A DNA stretch of 64,000 nucleotides. It comes from Escarpia spicata. Lineage: Eukaryota > Annelida > Polychaeta > Sabellida > Siboglinidae. Under the pieces are notes generated by a model. The model searched no databases. It was given only the letters and a program-made list of their open reading frames with translations, and was not told where the DNA came from. A program made the position numbers and the translations under genes. The DNA lies in contig OZ023217.1 in NCBI GenBank assembly GCA_963995525.1, positions 2,386,627 through 2,450,626 on the forward strand. The letters run 5' to 3'. Below, piece by piece: positions 25,201-36,784 of the stretch; the stretch's first letter is position 1, and each line of letters begins with the position of its first letter.

Positions 25201-28200
25201 CAGCGGTGATGTTGTAGAGCTATTTGCCGGTGTCGGTCGGCGTACAGCGGTGATGTTGTAGAGCTATTTGCCGGTGTCGGTCGGCGTACAGCGGTGATGT
25301 TGTAGAGCTATTTGCCGGTGTCGGTCGGCGTACAGCGGTGATGTTGTAGAGCTATTTGCCGGTGTCGGTCGGCGTACAGCGGTGATGTTGTAGAGCTATT
25401 TGCCGGTGTCGGTCGGCGTACAGCGGTGATGTTGTAGAGCTATTTGCCGGTGTCGGTCGGCGTACAGCGGTGATGTTGTAGAGCTATTTGCCGGTGTCGG
25501 TCGGCGTACAGCGGTGATGTTGTAGAGCTATTTGCCGGTGTCGGTCGGCGTACAGCGGTGATGTTGTAGAGCTATTTGCCGGTGTCGGTCGGCGTACAGC
25601 GGTGATGTTGTAGAGCTATTTGCCGGTGTCGGTCGGCGTACAGCGGTGATGTTGTAGAGCTATTTGCCGGTGTCGGTCGGCGTACAGCGGTGATGTTGTA
25701 GAGCTATTTGCCGGTGTCGGTCGGCGTACAGCGGTGATGTTGTAGAGCTATTTGCCGGTGTCGGTCGGCGTACAGCGGTGATGTTGTAGAGCTATTTGCC
25801 GGTGTCGGTCGGCGTACAGCGGTGATGTTGTAGAGCTATTTGCCGGTGTCGGTCGGCGTACAGCGGTGATGTTGTAGAGCTATTTGCCGGTGTCGGTCGG
25901 CGTACAGCGGTGATGTTGTAGAGCTATTTGCCGGTGTCGGTCGGCGTACAGCGGTGATGTTGTAGAGCTATTTGCCGGTGTCGGTCGGCGTACAGCGGTG
26001 ATGTTGTAGAGCTATTTGCCGGTGTCGGTCGGCGTACAGCGGTGATGTTGTAGAGCTATTTGCCGGTGTCGGTCGGCGTACAGCGGTGATGTTGTAGAGC
26101 TATTTGCCGGTGTCGGTCGGCGTACAGCGGTGATGTTGTAGAGCTATTTGCCGGTGTCGGTCGGCGTACAGCGGTGATGTTGTAGAGCTATTTGCCGGTG
26201 TCGGTCGGCGTACAGCGGTGATGTTGTAGAGCTATTTGCCGGTGTCGGTCGGCGTACAGCGGTGATGTTGTAGAGCTATTTGCCGGTGTCGGTCGGCGTA
26301 CAGCGGTGATGTTGTAGAGCTATTTGCCGGTGTCGGTCGGCGTACAGCGGTGATGTTGTAGAGCTATTTGCCGGTGTCGGTCGGCGTACAGCGGTGATGT
26401 TGTAGAGCTATTTGCCGGTGTCGGTCGGCGTACAGCGGTGATGTTGTAGAGCTATTTGCCGGTGTCGGTCGGCGTACAGCGGTGATGTTGTAGAGCTATT
26501 TGCCGGTGTCGGTCGGCGTACAGCGGTGATGTTGTAGAGCTATTTGCCGGTGTCGGTCGGCGTACAGCGGTGATGTTGTAGAGCTATTTGCCGGTGTCGG
26601 TCGGCGTACAGCGGTGATGTTGTAGAGCTATTTGCCGGTGTCGGTCGGCGTACAGCGGTGATGTTGTAGAGCTATTTGCCGGTGTCGGTCGGCGTACAGC
26701 GGTGATGTTGTAGAGCTATTTGCCGGTGTCGGTCGGCGTACAGCGGTGATGTTGTAGAGCTATTTGCCGGTGTCGGTCGGCGTACAGCGGTGATGTTGTA
26801 GAGCTATTTGCCGGTGTCGGTCGGCGTACAGCGGTGATGTTGTAGAGCTATTTGCCGGTGTCGGTCGGCGTACAGCGGTGATGTTGTAGAGCTATTTGCC
26901 GGTGTCGGTCGGCGTACAGCGGTGATGTTGTAGAGCTATTTGCCGGTGTCGGTCGGCGTACAGCGGTGATGTTGTAGAGCTATTTGCCGGTGTCGGTCGG
27001 CGTACAGCGGTGATGTTGTAGAGCTATTTGCCGGTGTCGGTCGGCGTACAGCGGTGATGTTGTAGAGCTATTTGCCGGTGTCGGTCGGCGTACAGCGGTG
27101 ATGTTGTAGAGCTATTTGCCGGTGTCGGTCGGCGTACAGCGGTGATGTTGTAGAGCTATTTGCCGGTGTCGGTCGGCGTACAGCGGTGATGTTGTAGAGC
27201 TATTTGCCGGTGTCGGTCGGCGTACAGCGGTGATGTTGTAGAGCTATTTGCCGGTGTCGGTCGGCGTACAGCGGTGATGTTGTAGAGCTATTTGCCGGTG
27301 TCGGTCGGCGTACAGCGGTGATGTTGTAGAGCTATTTGCCGGTGTCGGTCGGCGTACAGCGGTGATGTTGTAGAGCTATTTGCCGGTGTCGGTCGGCGTA
27401 CAGCGGTGATGTTGTAGAGCTATTTGCCGGTGTCGGTCGGCGTACAGCGGTGATGTTGTAGAGCTATTTGCCGGTGTCGGTCGGCGTACAGCGGTGATGT
27501 TGTAGAGCTATTTGCCGGTGTCGGTCGGCGTACAGCGGTGATGTTGTAGAGCTATTTGCCGGTGTCGGTCGGCGTACAGCGGTGATGTTGTAGAGCTATT
27601 TGCCGGTGTCGGTCGGCGTACAGCGGTGATGTTGTAGAGCTATTTGCCGGTGTCGGTCGGCGTACAGCGGTGATGTTGTAGAGCTATTTGCCGGTGTCGG
27701 TCGGCGTACAGCGGTGATGTTGTAGAGCTATTTGCCGGTGTCGGTCGGCGTACAGCGGTGATGTTGTAGAGCTATTTGCCGGTGTCGGTCGGCGTACAGC
27801 GGTGATGTTGTAGAGCTATTTGCCGGTGTCGGTCGGCGTACAGCGGTGATGTTGTAGAGCTATTTGCCGGTGTCGGTCGGCGTACAGCGGTGATGTTGTA
27901 GAGCTATTTGCCGGTGTCGGTCGGCGTACAGCGGTGATGTTGTAGAGCTATTTGCCGGTGTCGGTCGGCGTACAGCGGTGATGTTGTAGAGCTATTTGCC
28001 GGTGTCGGTCGGCGTACAGCGGTGATGTTGTAGAGCTATTTGCCGGTGTCGGTCGGCGTACAGCGGTGATGTTGTAGAGCTATTTGCCGGTGTCGGTCGG
28101 CGTACAGCGGTGATGTTGTAGAGCTATTTGCCGGTGTCGGTCGGCGTACAGCGGTGATGTTGTAGAGCTATTTGCCGGTGTCGGTCGGCGTACAGCGGTG

Positions 28201-28306
28201 ATGTTGTAGAGCTATTTGCCGGTGTCGGTCGGCGTACAGCGGTGATGTTGTAGAGCTATTTGCCGGTGTCGGTCGGCGTACAGCGGTGATGTTGTAGAGC
28301 TATTTG
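19245..28306. repeat. 44-bp satellite array, about 206 near-identical units
   Basis: The unit starts GGTGTCGGTCGGCGTACAGC and ends TAGAGCTATTTGCC. Line register repeats every 660 bp (15 units) through the whole 9.06 kb, so no indel was detected. Changes seen: the first unit has GGTGTA for GGCGTA; a G-to-T at 21709; CCGG to CGCG at 23160-23161; a G-to-T at 23294. On the minus strand one frame of the unit reads ALQHHRCTPTDT, matching the integrase segment that should occupy this point. Because 44 is not a multiple of three and one frame contains TAG, no long open frame crosses the array. Confidence 0.97.
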
Positions 28307-28968
28307 CGCGTCGTCTTCAGTGTTCTTGCACTTTGTCGCAGTATGACTTGCCTACGTATCGCGGACCGTTATCAGTGACTATTTCCAGCGGTGGTCCGAA
28401 GATGCTGAACCACTCCGCTGTCATGTGTGTAATAGTGCTGCTGATTGTCGATGTTTTCTTCTGAACGACATGGAATTTGGACTGATAGTCTGTGATGATC
28501 AGGTAATGATCGCTGGCAACGTTTGTTCACGCACGTTGTGGATGTCACGTCATGAGCAACAAGAAGCTGTTGTCTATGTCCCGCCTGATTCTCCCGGCAT
28601 GCAGCGCATGATTTCACTGTTGTCTCAATGTCTTTGTGGATGTTTGACCAATATACGGACTCTCACATGAGTCGTCGTATCTTCTCGATTCCGAGGTGGG
28701 CTTCATGGAGTTGTTGCAGGATGTCCTGTCTCAGTGCGTCTAGTATGATGACTTATGTCCCTTTGAAGATGACTCCGTCGGAGATGCTAATTTCGTCGCG
28801 GTAAGACCAGTATGGGCGAAGGTCTTGTGGCACATCCTTAATCGTGTCTGACTAAACGCTGTAGACCACTCGCTGGAGAGCTCGTATAGTGTGGTCTGAG
28901 ACAGACAACGCTCTGAGCTGGACTCGTTTCTCGGTGCTAAAGTTGATGAGTTCCATTTTGTGGAGCCT
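28307..28968 (-). pseudogene. Ty3/gypsy integrase N-terminal zinc finger and catalytic fragment
   Basis: The minus strand reads an HHCC finger (HEAHLGIEKIRRLM, a stop, then VYWSNIHKDIETTVKSCAAC), followed by QLLVAHDV. After a frameshift it continues FHVVQKKTSTISS, GPPLEIVTDNGPRYVGKSY, the second catalytic Asp region (DNGP at about 28362-28373). Coding sense is lost about 15 residues later, where the 44-bp array starts. The region carrying the third catalytic residue (Glu) is absent. Multiple stops and frameshifts show it is not functional. Confidence 0.85.
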
Positions 28969-30252
28969 TTCATCGTTTTCGTCTTTCGGGATGTCGTGAC
29001 AGAGTGTCCGCTATGATAATGTTGCTGCCAGGGCGATACACAAGCTGGAAGTCATATCCCTGAATACTGATCAGGAGTCGCTGTAGACGAGGAGGTGCGC
29101 TCTTTAACAGATTGTTGTATATCATTAACAGAGGCTTGTGGTCTGTTATGACAACGAACGGCTTTCCGAAGAGATATATGTGGAACTTTTGGATCCCGCT
29201 CACGATGGCCAAAGTCTCACGCTCTATGTTCAAGTACGCTGACTTGTCGGTGGAAGTGTCTTTGATGCAAACGCCACATGTTTGTTGTCTTGTAGAAGGC
29301 ATACACCCAGGCCTCTCTGCGAAGCATCAACTTCTAGGACTGTCTCCATCTATGTGTTGTAGTACGACAGACACGACTCGCTGTCGATGCATCTCTTGAG
29401 ATGTTCGTAGGTGCGCTGGTGATCTTCTTGCCACAGGAACGATTCGTCCTTCTTGAGTAGTTCTCTCAGAGGTGCCACTTTGTCTGCGAAGTGAGGCATG
29501 TACGCTGCAAAATAGTTCATTGGGCCCATGAACCTCTGCAGATCTTCCTTATCCTGTAGTGTAGGCATCCATCTTATGTATGTCCTCAATTTGGCCACGG
29601 TCAGGCCTGATACCGTCTTGGCCGTACACCGACCCGAAGAAGGCGATCTCATTGGTCTTGTTGACGCATTTCTTGGAGTTGAAGACGAGACCTTCCTCTC
29701 TGGCAACCTGCATGAGCCGTAACAGGTTCCTGTCGTGCTCTTAGTGGTCCGTGTACGCATACGTTGTCTAGCTGCAATGCCAACACTCCCAGGACATCTG
29801 GCTAGGATTATGTCCATTGCCTGCTAAAAGAGGTCCCGTGACACGCATAGACCGAATGGGAGTTGTTTGTAACAGTACCTCCCAAAAGGTGTTCGGAAGG
29901 TTGTCATCTCTTGACTGGTCTCTTCAAGGTGGATTGACCAATATCCTGATTTGGCGTCCATCTTCGATAATACGCGTGACCCGGCGAACTAAGGGTTGAG
30001 TTCCTCTAGAGTCGGAATCTTGTGTGGACAGCGCTTGAAACAGTCATTGATACGCCTAGGGTCAAGACATACCGTTAAGCTCCCATCTCGCTTTACGCTT
30101 GTTGCGATTGATGAACACCAGTCAGTATGGTGCTCAATCTTCCTGATTATTCCGTCGTTCCTCATGACATCAAGCTCCTGTTGTAGCTTTATCTTCACAT
30201 GTATACTGCACTTTCGCGGGACATCGATTGAGGGTTTCGCTTCGGGCTTCAA
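28969..30252 (-). pseudogene. Ty3/gypsy reverse transcriptase and RNase H remnant
   Basis: Minus-strand pieces in order: RT fingers (ELDVMRNDGIIRKIEHHTDW, SLTVCLDPRRIND, HKIPTLEEL); a degraded palm in which no intact YxDD box was found; RT connection (LQRFMGPMNYFAAYMPHFAD, LRELLKKDESFLW); and the RNase H end (YLNIERETLAIVSGIQKFH, VITDHKPLLMIY, PPRLQRLLISIQGYDF, IIIADTLSRHPE). They fall in at least three frames. The family copies genomic RNA to DNA and degrades the RNA strand. Confidence 0.88.
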
Positions 30253-31285
30253 CGAAAGACGTTCACTGTTGCGTTGTGTAGGTTGGGTTGGTATTCACAA
30301 CGATCTGTGTGACGACAGGTTTGATGGCATGTCACTATTCTTATCTGTTCACGTGCCCTCAGGCCCAGGATCGCTGGTCATTGGACGTCAACACTGACAG
30401 TATTTGTATTGGCATAGGATCTTCAGTGCGCCGAAGCATTTGATCTCGCCTCCGTTGTAAGCAGTTAACTTTGTATGAGGTACAGGTTCTACTTTGGATT
30501 GCCACAGTTTTCCATAGATCTGCCTCGTTTTCAGTGCAATAACCAGACAATTCATGAATTGGCTTTGGTGGTTTTCTGTCACGTCGGCCTCGGCTTTTTG
30601 GTCTATTTTGACTTATTTGCTTGCTTTGATCTCTATGCGGCCGATCGCCTGCCTTCTGTCGTTGATCGTCTGTTTTCTTCTTTCGGCAGCATTTTGCCCA
30701 GTGTCCAATGGCGTTACAGTATTTGCACTTGTCTTTGTAGGCTGGACACTGTCGCGGTGGCTGTGAGAGCGCACAATTTCGACACACCTTTCTTTGTCTT
30801 ATCTCGTTGATAGCCGCGTGATGCGGGTTTCTGAGGCTCTGCAGTGTTTCTCTTCCGACTACCATAGCCTAGTATTTGCGTGCTTCTTGCAATACCAGTT
30901 CGACTTGGTAGCCTTGTTTCTGGTCGAGTAGGTGCTTCGCCGGGCTTCATGATGTGTACTTGCTATAATCAATTCTATGATTCTCTCATCTAATTCCCGT
31001 TCTTTGAAGTCACATAAGCTGCCTTTTCGGCGAGCTCTGTTTTCGAATTCATCAGTTGTTTCGCGCACGCCTTGCCAAAACGTCATTAATTCAATTCTGG
31101 TGATGCGGAAATTCAAACGGGTGTGTAGTTAATAATCCTCAAACAATTTGTACAACTTTGCAGAATCTGTCATCTCTTCCTCAGTCAGTGTTGAAGAGTT
31201 GATGCGCTTCAGACCCTTGTTACCGACTGCTATTTGTATTTTCACGGCCTGTCTTGCCGGATCGGTCACTCCCACATCGGTTAGC
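30253..31285 (-). pseudogene. Ty3/gypsy gag, nucleocapsid zinc knuckle and protease remnant
   Basis: From about 31285 downward the minus strand reads gag-like words (EEEMTDSAKLYKLFEDY, FRITRIELMTFWQGVRETTD, RELDERIIELIIAST). Then come a Lys/Arg-rich nucleocapsid with CRNC..PPRQCPAY and a canonical CX2CX4HX4C knuckle CKYCNAIGHWAKCC, followed by a protease C-terminal trace (KLTAYNGGEIKCFGA). The catalytic DTG motif of protease was not found. Gag starts right after the LTR, so its N-terminus and the leader are missing. Confidence 0.82.
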
Positions 31286-31296
31286 ATGAGATAAAT

Positions 31297-31450
31297 AGAT
31301 TAATTCAGCTGTATAAGCACACAAACTTACACGTACGCGTACCACACAGTTGATGACAATCCAGCCAACTCACGTCTTTGTTATGAATGCGCTACAAAAC
31401 ATAGTTCTTATAGACTACCTATGGCCTGATTATAGGGTATTACTACAGGG
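31297..31450 (-). repeat. LTR (5' LTR in element orientation)
   Basis: Partner of the LTR at 18412-18566, in the same orientation. On the minus strand it begins TGTAGTAATACCC. Gag-like coding sequence follows almost immediately downstream (below 31290) with no visible primer-binding site, so the leader is probably deleted. Confidence 0.85.
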
Positions 31451-31454
31451 GTCT

Positions 31455-31990
31455 GTCTTGAGACTACACGGACTACTCCGTCGTACTCGTGCACTGAATT
31501 ATCTTTGTTGGATCTTAGAAAGGCGCGGACATACCGTCCACTAATCTACTCGAAAGGTTAAAATTATCTTTTTGGTGCCAACTTAAAAAAAATCAAGTAC
31601 CGCCCTATCAGGCATGGGGCAGTTAACTTGAAAACTTAATTAACATAATTACAGAGTAGAGATATATATAAAACTTGAATGCACATTTCGAGAATTTAAA
31701 TTAATTTGTGTATTTTTTAGAAAGTTAATTAATTAAATTAATGGAGTTAATTTAATTAACAAGTGAAATTAATCCATGCCTGCGCCCGATATGCACAAAT
31801 CCAAATGCGACTTGTTTAGGTATGCATTAATTGTTATGCCATCTAAATTCGTGGTATTGCCAAAACGTAACAGGACATATACAATTCCACGAAAATGCGG
31901 GACATTTGTTCAAATTACGGAACTGCCACTCGGAACTGCGTGCATAGTACAATGTTGGTGCAAATTGCTTGTGTTTCCGCAGTTCTAGTG
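31455..31990. other. AT-rich flank of the retrotransposon, no gene seen
   Basis: It contains TTAATTAA-rich sequence around 31640-31770 and no coding signal. Confidence 0.45.
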
Positions 31991-31994
31991 ACTG

Positions 31995-32275
31995 TGTAGA
32001 ATACCATTGTAATGAATGACACACGGAGAATGGACGACCTGAGGGAAGACTTCGGGGTGTAGTGCAGCTTAACGGGAAGATCATTGCGAAGCCGGATGAT
32101 GTGGGCAGGTCGCGTGATAAGAATGCACGAAGAGAGCTGAGGCGGAAACAAGTCAAGGCTGCGGGAAATGGCGAGACAATGGGACGGGAGGAGAGAAACG
32201 CGGGGGAAGATTAAAGATGGAGTGGGGGCTGCTAAAGGAGGGCTACCACAGAAAGAGCAGTGCAACAGTACAAGT
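31995..32275 (+). pseudogene. LINE reverse transcriptase C-terminal fragment
   Basis: The plus strand reads, across shifted frames, RRMDDLRE, MMWAGRVIRMHEERL, and RRKQVKAAGNGETMGREE. The W-A-G-x-V-x-R-M core is typical of the tail of non-LTR reverse transcriptase ORFs. It is short and broken, so a 5'-truncated, decayed insertion is most likely. The clade cannot be assigned firmly. Confidence 0.55.
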
Positions 32276-32640
32276 TCGCACGAATTCGGGTAAAAACTAA
32301 TGATTTTGGATACGAGAAAACGTTTGTAATAGCAACAGCTCTATAAATAATCTGGGCAAAAGGGATTACTGTGGAACGCCTCACTATTAAGGTCATCGTT
32401 TGGACTGGGCGAAAGTGACATGAATAGCGAGGTGATCGTACTAGTGGAACTTATTTTCTATATTATATTGTGTATGAAAATAGTTTGGGACTGTGCTAGA
32501 TTAACCTTAATAATTTTTTATGAGGGGGCTGTATTACGGAGGGAGACCATAAAAGTGAGGTTTAACTGTATATTAAGGACACACCAGGCTCTGATGGAAA
32601 AACGAACATCATGTGGATACATCAGAACTGAACATAAAAC

Positions 32641-33262
32641 GACCAGATGTTGCTACAAGTACAATGTAACAATCAGTGCAATGACAAGTACGACCAGGTG
32701 TTGCTACAAGTACAATGTAACAATCAGTGCAATGACAAGTACGACCAGATGTTGCTACAAGTACAATGTAACAATCAGTGCAATGACAAGTACGACCAGG
32801 TGTTGCTACAAGTACAATGTAACAATCAGTGCAATGACAAGTACGACCAGATGTTGCTACAAGTACAATGTAACAATCAGTGCAATGACAAGTACGACCA
32901 GATGTTGATACAAGTACAATGTAACAATCAGTGCAATGACAAGTACGACCAGATGTTGCTACAAGTACAATGTAACAATCAGTGCAATGACAAGTACGAC
33001 CAGGTGTTGCTACAAGTACAATGTAACAATCAGTGCAATGACAAGTACGACCAGGTGTTGCTACAAGTACAATGTAACAATCAGTGCAATGACAAGTACG
33101 ACCAGGTGTTGCTACAAGTACAATGTAACAATCAGTGCAATGACAAGTACGACCAGGTGTTGCTACAAGTACAATGTAACAATCAGTGCAATGACAAGTA
33201 CGACCAGATGTTGCTACAAGTACAATGTAACAATCAGTGCAATGACAAGTGCGACCAGATGT
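32641..33262. repeat. 51-bp minisatellite, about 12 copies
   Basis: The unit contains GACCAGATGTTGCTACAAGT and AATCAGTGCAATGACAAGTA. Its length is a multiple of three, so two plus-strand frames stay open with 17-aa repeats. The alternation AGATG/AGGTG marks sub-variants, and one unit has TTGATA for TTGCTA. Nothing else suggests that it is translated. Confidence 0.96.
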
Positions 33263-33264
33263 GT

Positions 33265-34200
33265 TTCATATAAATAATGAATTCAAGTCAGTTAAAGGAT
33301 GTCGACTTATATTCTATGTAACATTCCTTTAAAATCCTTAAACATTTGCCTTATTTTTTGGGTAAAACAACCCGTTTATCTGATGACGGTATGATTGCTG
33401 TGACAACAAAGTCGATTTAAAAAATAAAATATAAAGTAATAATTATGCAAATATTATGTTGCCACATGAGGACACATACCGGTACGACTATGTGGGAATA
33501 TAACATTGAACACAGTGCTATTTGTCCATTTTTATTCGCTGCAGTACATGGCAAAGCCAGCTTCACAACTCGTATCACAAAGTGAAATAAGCACATTATG
33601 TAACCAAACGTCAATATTTCAGATTTTACATATCTACATCAACAGTTCCGTTTCAATGTCACTGTTATTATGTTCTTTAAACATAGTACACCATTCAGCG
33701 ATGCCCACCTGTCGAAAAGGCAGAGATAATACAATACCAGGCCGACAAACATCGCGCGGCACCAGTCAAACGCTGAACACCAATGGACGAGGCCGGTGAC
33801 AAAACGATGTGTTCTAGGGTTGTTTCCTTGCATACTATTTTGTCTACATTGCTATATACTCACTGCTTTTTGGACATTTGGACTGGAGATCATCGTTTTG
33901 CTGCCTAACACAGTGCATCTATTTACACGTGTAAACGGAAGTCGTCGTGTTCACCTCTCGCTAGTGTAACCTGCCAAATCCATGAACTCGACATAGACAG
34001 ATACGCTGTGGACGTCTTCTGGCCATTTTTCATATTACTTAGGTGTGGTTACAAGGTGGAATCCCACCCACACGCATGTGTTTGTTTGGCCCGATGTCAG
34101 CATTTAGAACATCCAATAAATCAATAACTGACGTCACTCACTGCTGGCTGAAGACACGACTACAATGTAGGAGCAGCCTAGCAATGCTAAACATATGCAC
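33265..34200. other. Intergenic, no gene seen
   Basis: No domain, exon or repeat family was recognised on either strand. Confidence 0.4.
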
Positions 34201-34203
34201 ATA

Positions 34204-34285
34204 TAATATTATATATATATATACATATATATATATACACACACATATATATATGTATTAAATATATATGTATATAATATTATAT
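34204..34285. repeat. (TA)n/(CA)n low-complexity tract
   Basis: Alternating TA runs with a short ACACACA segment, partly palindromic. Confidence 0.9.
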
Positions 34286-34289
34286 ACAA

Positions 34290-34955
34290 TGCCATATTTG
34301 AATGGCAAAATTCCCAACAAAATGGCTACCCTACAACAATGCATTTTATAGCAACTCATGGCAAAACACTGCATATTTCGTTCTATGTGGCTCACTATCA
34401 ATGATTACATTACACAGCATTGTGACACCAGCAAACCAAATCTCTCATCGCACACTACTCACAAGCAGCATTTCCACAGTACACGGCCATCACTTGTACA
34501 AGGAGGGCAGCCAACAAATGCTCACTGACTAGATCCATACATAATTAAGAAAAAAACACAATTCAGAAGAAAAAATTTGAGATATGAGAAAAAACCAGAG
34601 GCATTACAGACCTTACATAGTCCATGACCAAGTACTGAGTTGAGTAGTATTTCCCACTGACTCGGTGATTTTCAGAAGTGTCTAAAAATGTATGATGGAT
34701 ATTTCATAGGCATAGTCAATGCCTTTTGTATGCCAACATATAACCACACGTACCATACAATAATAGCACTTAATTAATAAGCAGCGTGCCTTCGCGGAAG
34801 TGTGCCCTAAACAACTTAATTGATTAGAACAATAATAACTCTGAATTTCCTATGTCCACTTCATGGCCAAAAGTTGCTATGTTTATAAAACCTTATTGGA
34901 ACTTTTAACCACTTAACTTTGGCAATACAGCAAACATGCACCATAGGTGATACAC
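34290..34955. other. AT-rich intergenic stretch, no gene seen
   Basis: One open frame at 34302-34532 has no recognisable similarity and no splice context. Confidence 0.4.
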
Positions 34956-34957
34956 AT

Positions 34958-35978
34958 CTATGGGTACTATATAACTACCATGTATAGAGTCCATCTATGA
35001 GGTACTATATAACTACCATGTATAGAGTCCATCTATGAGGTACTATATAACTACCATGTATAGAGTCCATCTATGAGGTACTATATAACTACCATGTATA
35101 GAGTCCATCTATGAGGTACTATATAACTACCATGTATAGAGTCCATCTATGAGGTACTATATAACTACCATGTATAGAGTCCATCTATGAGGTACTATAT
35201 AACTACCATGTATAGAGTCCATCTATGGGTACTATATAACTACCATGTATAGAGTCCATCTATGAGGTACTATATAACTACCATGTATAGAGTCCATCTA
35301 TGAGGTACTATATAACTACCATGTATAGAGTCCATCTATGAGGTACTATATAACTACCATGTATAGAGTCCATCTATGAGGTACTATATAACTACCATGT
35401 ATAGAGTCCATCTATGAGGTACTATATAACTACCATGTATAGAGTCCATCTATGAGGTACTATATAACTACCATGTATAGAGTCCATCTATGAGGTACTA
35501 TATAACTACCATGTATAGAGTCCATCTATGAGGTACTATATAACTACCATGTATAGAGTCCATCTATGAGGTACTATATAACTACCATGTATAGAGTCCA
35601 TCTATGAGGTACTATATAACTACCATGTATAGAGTCCATCTATGAGGTACTATATAACTACCATGTATAGAGTCCATCTATGAGGTACTATATAACTACC
35701 ATGTATAGAGTCCATCTATGAGGTACTATATAACTACCATGTATAGAGTCCATCTATGAGGTACTTTATAACTACCATGTATAGAGTCCATCTATGAGGT
35801 ACTATATAACTACCATGTATAGAGTCCATCTATGAGGTACTATATAACTACCATGTATAGAGTCCATCTATGAGGTACTATATAACTACCATGTATAGAG
35901 TCCATCTATGAGGTACTATATAACTACCATGTATAGAGTCCATCTATGAGGTACTATATAACTACCATGTAGAGTCCA
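34958..35978. repeat. 38-bp minisatellite, about 27 copies
   Basis: The unit CTATGAGGTACTATATAACT plus ACCATGTATAGAGTCCAT repeats almost without change. Two units lack one base (CTATGGGTAC; the first and the one near 35221), and one has CTTTATAAC near 35765. The array ends in a truncated unit at ACCATGTAGAGTCCACG. Confidence 0.97.
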
Positions 35979-35979
35979 C

Positions 35980-36784
35980 GTATGTGACCTCCCACAGCCA
36001 ACTTGGCCACAGTGAGCCAATCACATGACATCCTATCCCTGTGGTGCAAGACAATTGTTATATCACGACTGTTTGTATCCATATTACTTTGCAACACAGT
36101 CATAATTATGCATCAATCAATATTTCAGACTAGGTATCTGGCATAATCCATAGAATTATAAATTAATTGTTACCGGACACAAGTCAATAATTAGACAGAA
36201 CTGCTCAGGGGTTAAATGGTAGTGTGCAGTAAGGCAAGGCATTTTGACCCCCTGTAGACAGTTGGACATTAACTAAGGTCTCAAGGTCAGAGATTTAATG
36301 TGGGTGCATCATAGATTGTCTACATCCTGGCATTCCTGCACGTTTATGGTATTCGCAGAAAGTATATTCAGCCAGACCAGATGACTTCGTCTACGATATA
36401 TAGTATGACAGAATAGAGCATTAAATAAGATTAAATAACGTCAAGCTTACATCAGCCACTCTTATACAACCTTCGCACAATTTCATTTGTGACGTAAATA
36501 AAGCAGTTCAGACTGAAGTTAGCACCAACAGTTTATAATAATTAATAATACATATTTTACAAGCAACCTATCAACAAGTATGTCAGCTCATAACTACTAT
36601 ACAACAATGTTGATTGTGTGGAATTATTTCCTTGGTCACCAATGGCTCAACTGGCAAAACTGGATAATTCTGTGAATATATAATAACTTGAGCATTGTGA
36701 ATTAAAGTTTTGTATCAGAATAAAAAACAGTTTAAATGTACAGTGTGAAAACATTAAGCAAACAAGAGAACTATAGAATAAAGT
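35980..36784. other. AT-rich, no gene seen
   Basis: No coding exon or named repeat was recognised. Confidence 0.4.

Larger units (their letters stand above)
18412..31450 (-). mobile_element. Ty3/gypsy LTR retrotransposon carrying an internal 9-kb satellite
   Basis: Direct repeats of about 150 bp at 18412-18566 and 31297-31450 act as LTRs. Between them on the minus strand lie, from 31.3 kb downward, gag, zinc knuckle, protease tail, RT, RNase H, integrase zinc-finger and catalytic pieces, and integrase C-terminus, in Ty3/gypsy order. A purine-rich tract (GCGAAGGGAGATG on the minus strand, about 18567-18580) abuts the left LTR as a polypurine tract should. Without the array the element would be only about 4 kb, so parts are deleted: no leader or primer-binding site is seen, and part of the integrase core is missing. 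All frames carry stops or frameshifts, so the copy is defective. Confidence 0.9.

Noticed and set aside
19245..28306. CRISPR array
   Set aside because: Units are directly abutting with no unique spacers, and the host is an animal.
19245..28306. Centromeric satellite
   Set aside because: One 9-kb block inside a single retrotransposon copy is not evidence of centromere identity.
28372..30397. Plus-strand ORFs opposite the gypsy pol region
   Set aside because: Antisense shadows of recognisable minus-strand retrotransposon domains.
34958..35978. CRISPR-like or regulatory array
   Set aside because: Simple head-to-tail 38-bp tandem repeat without spacers.
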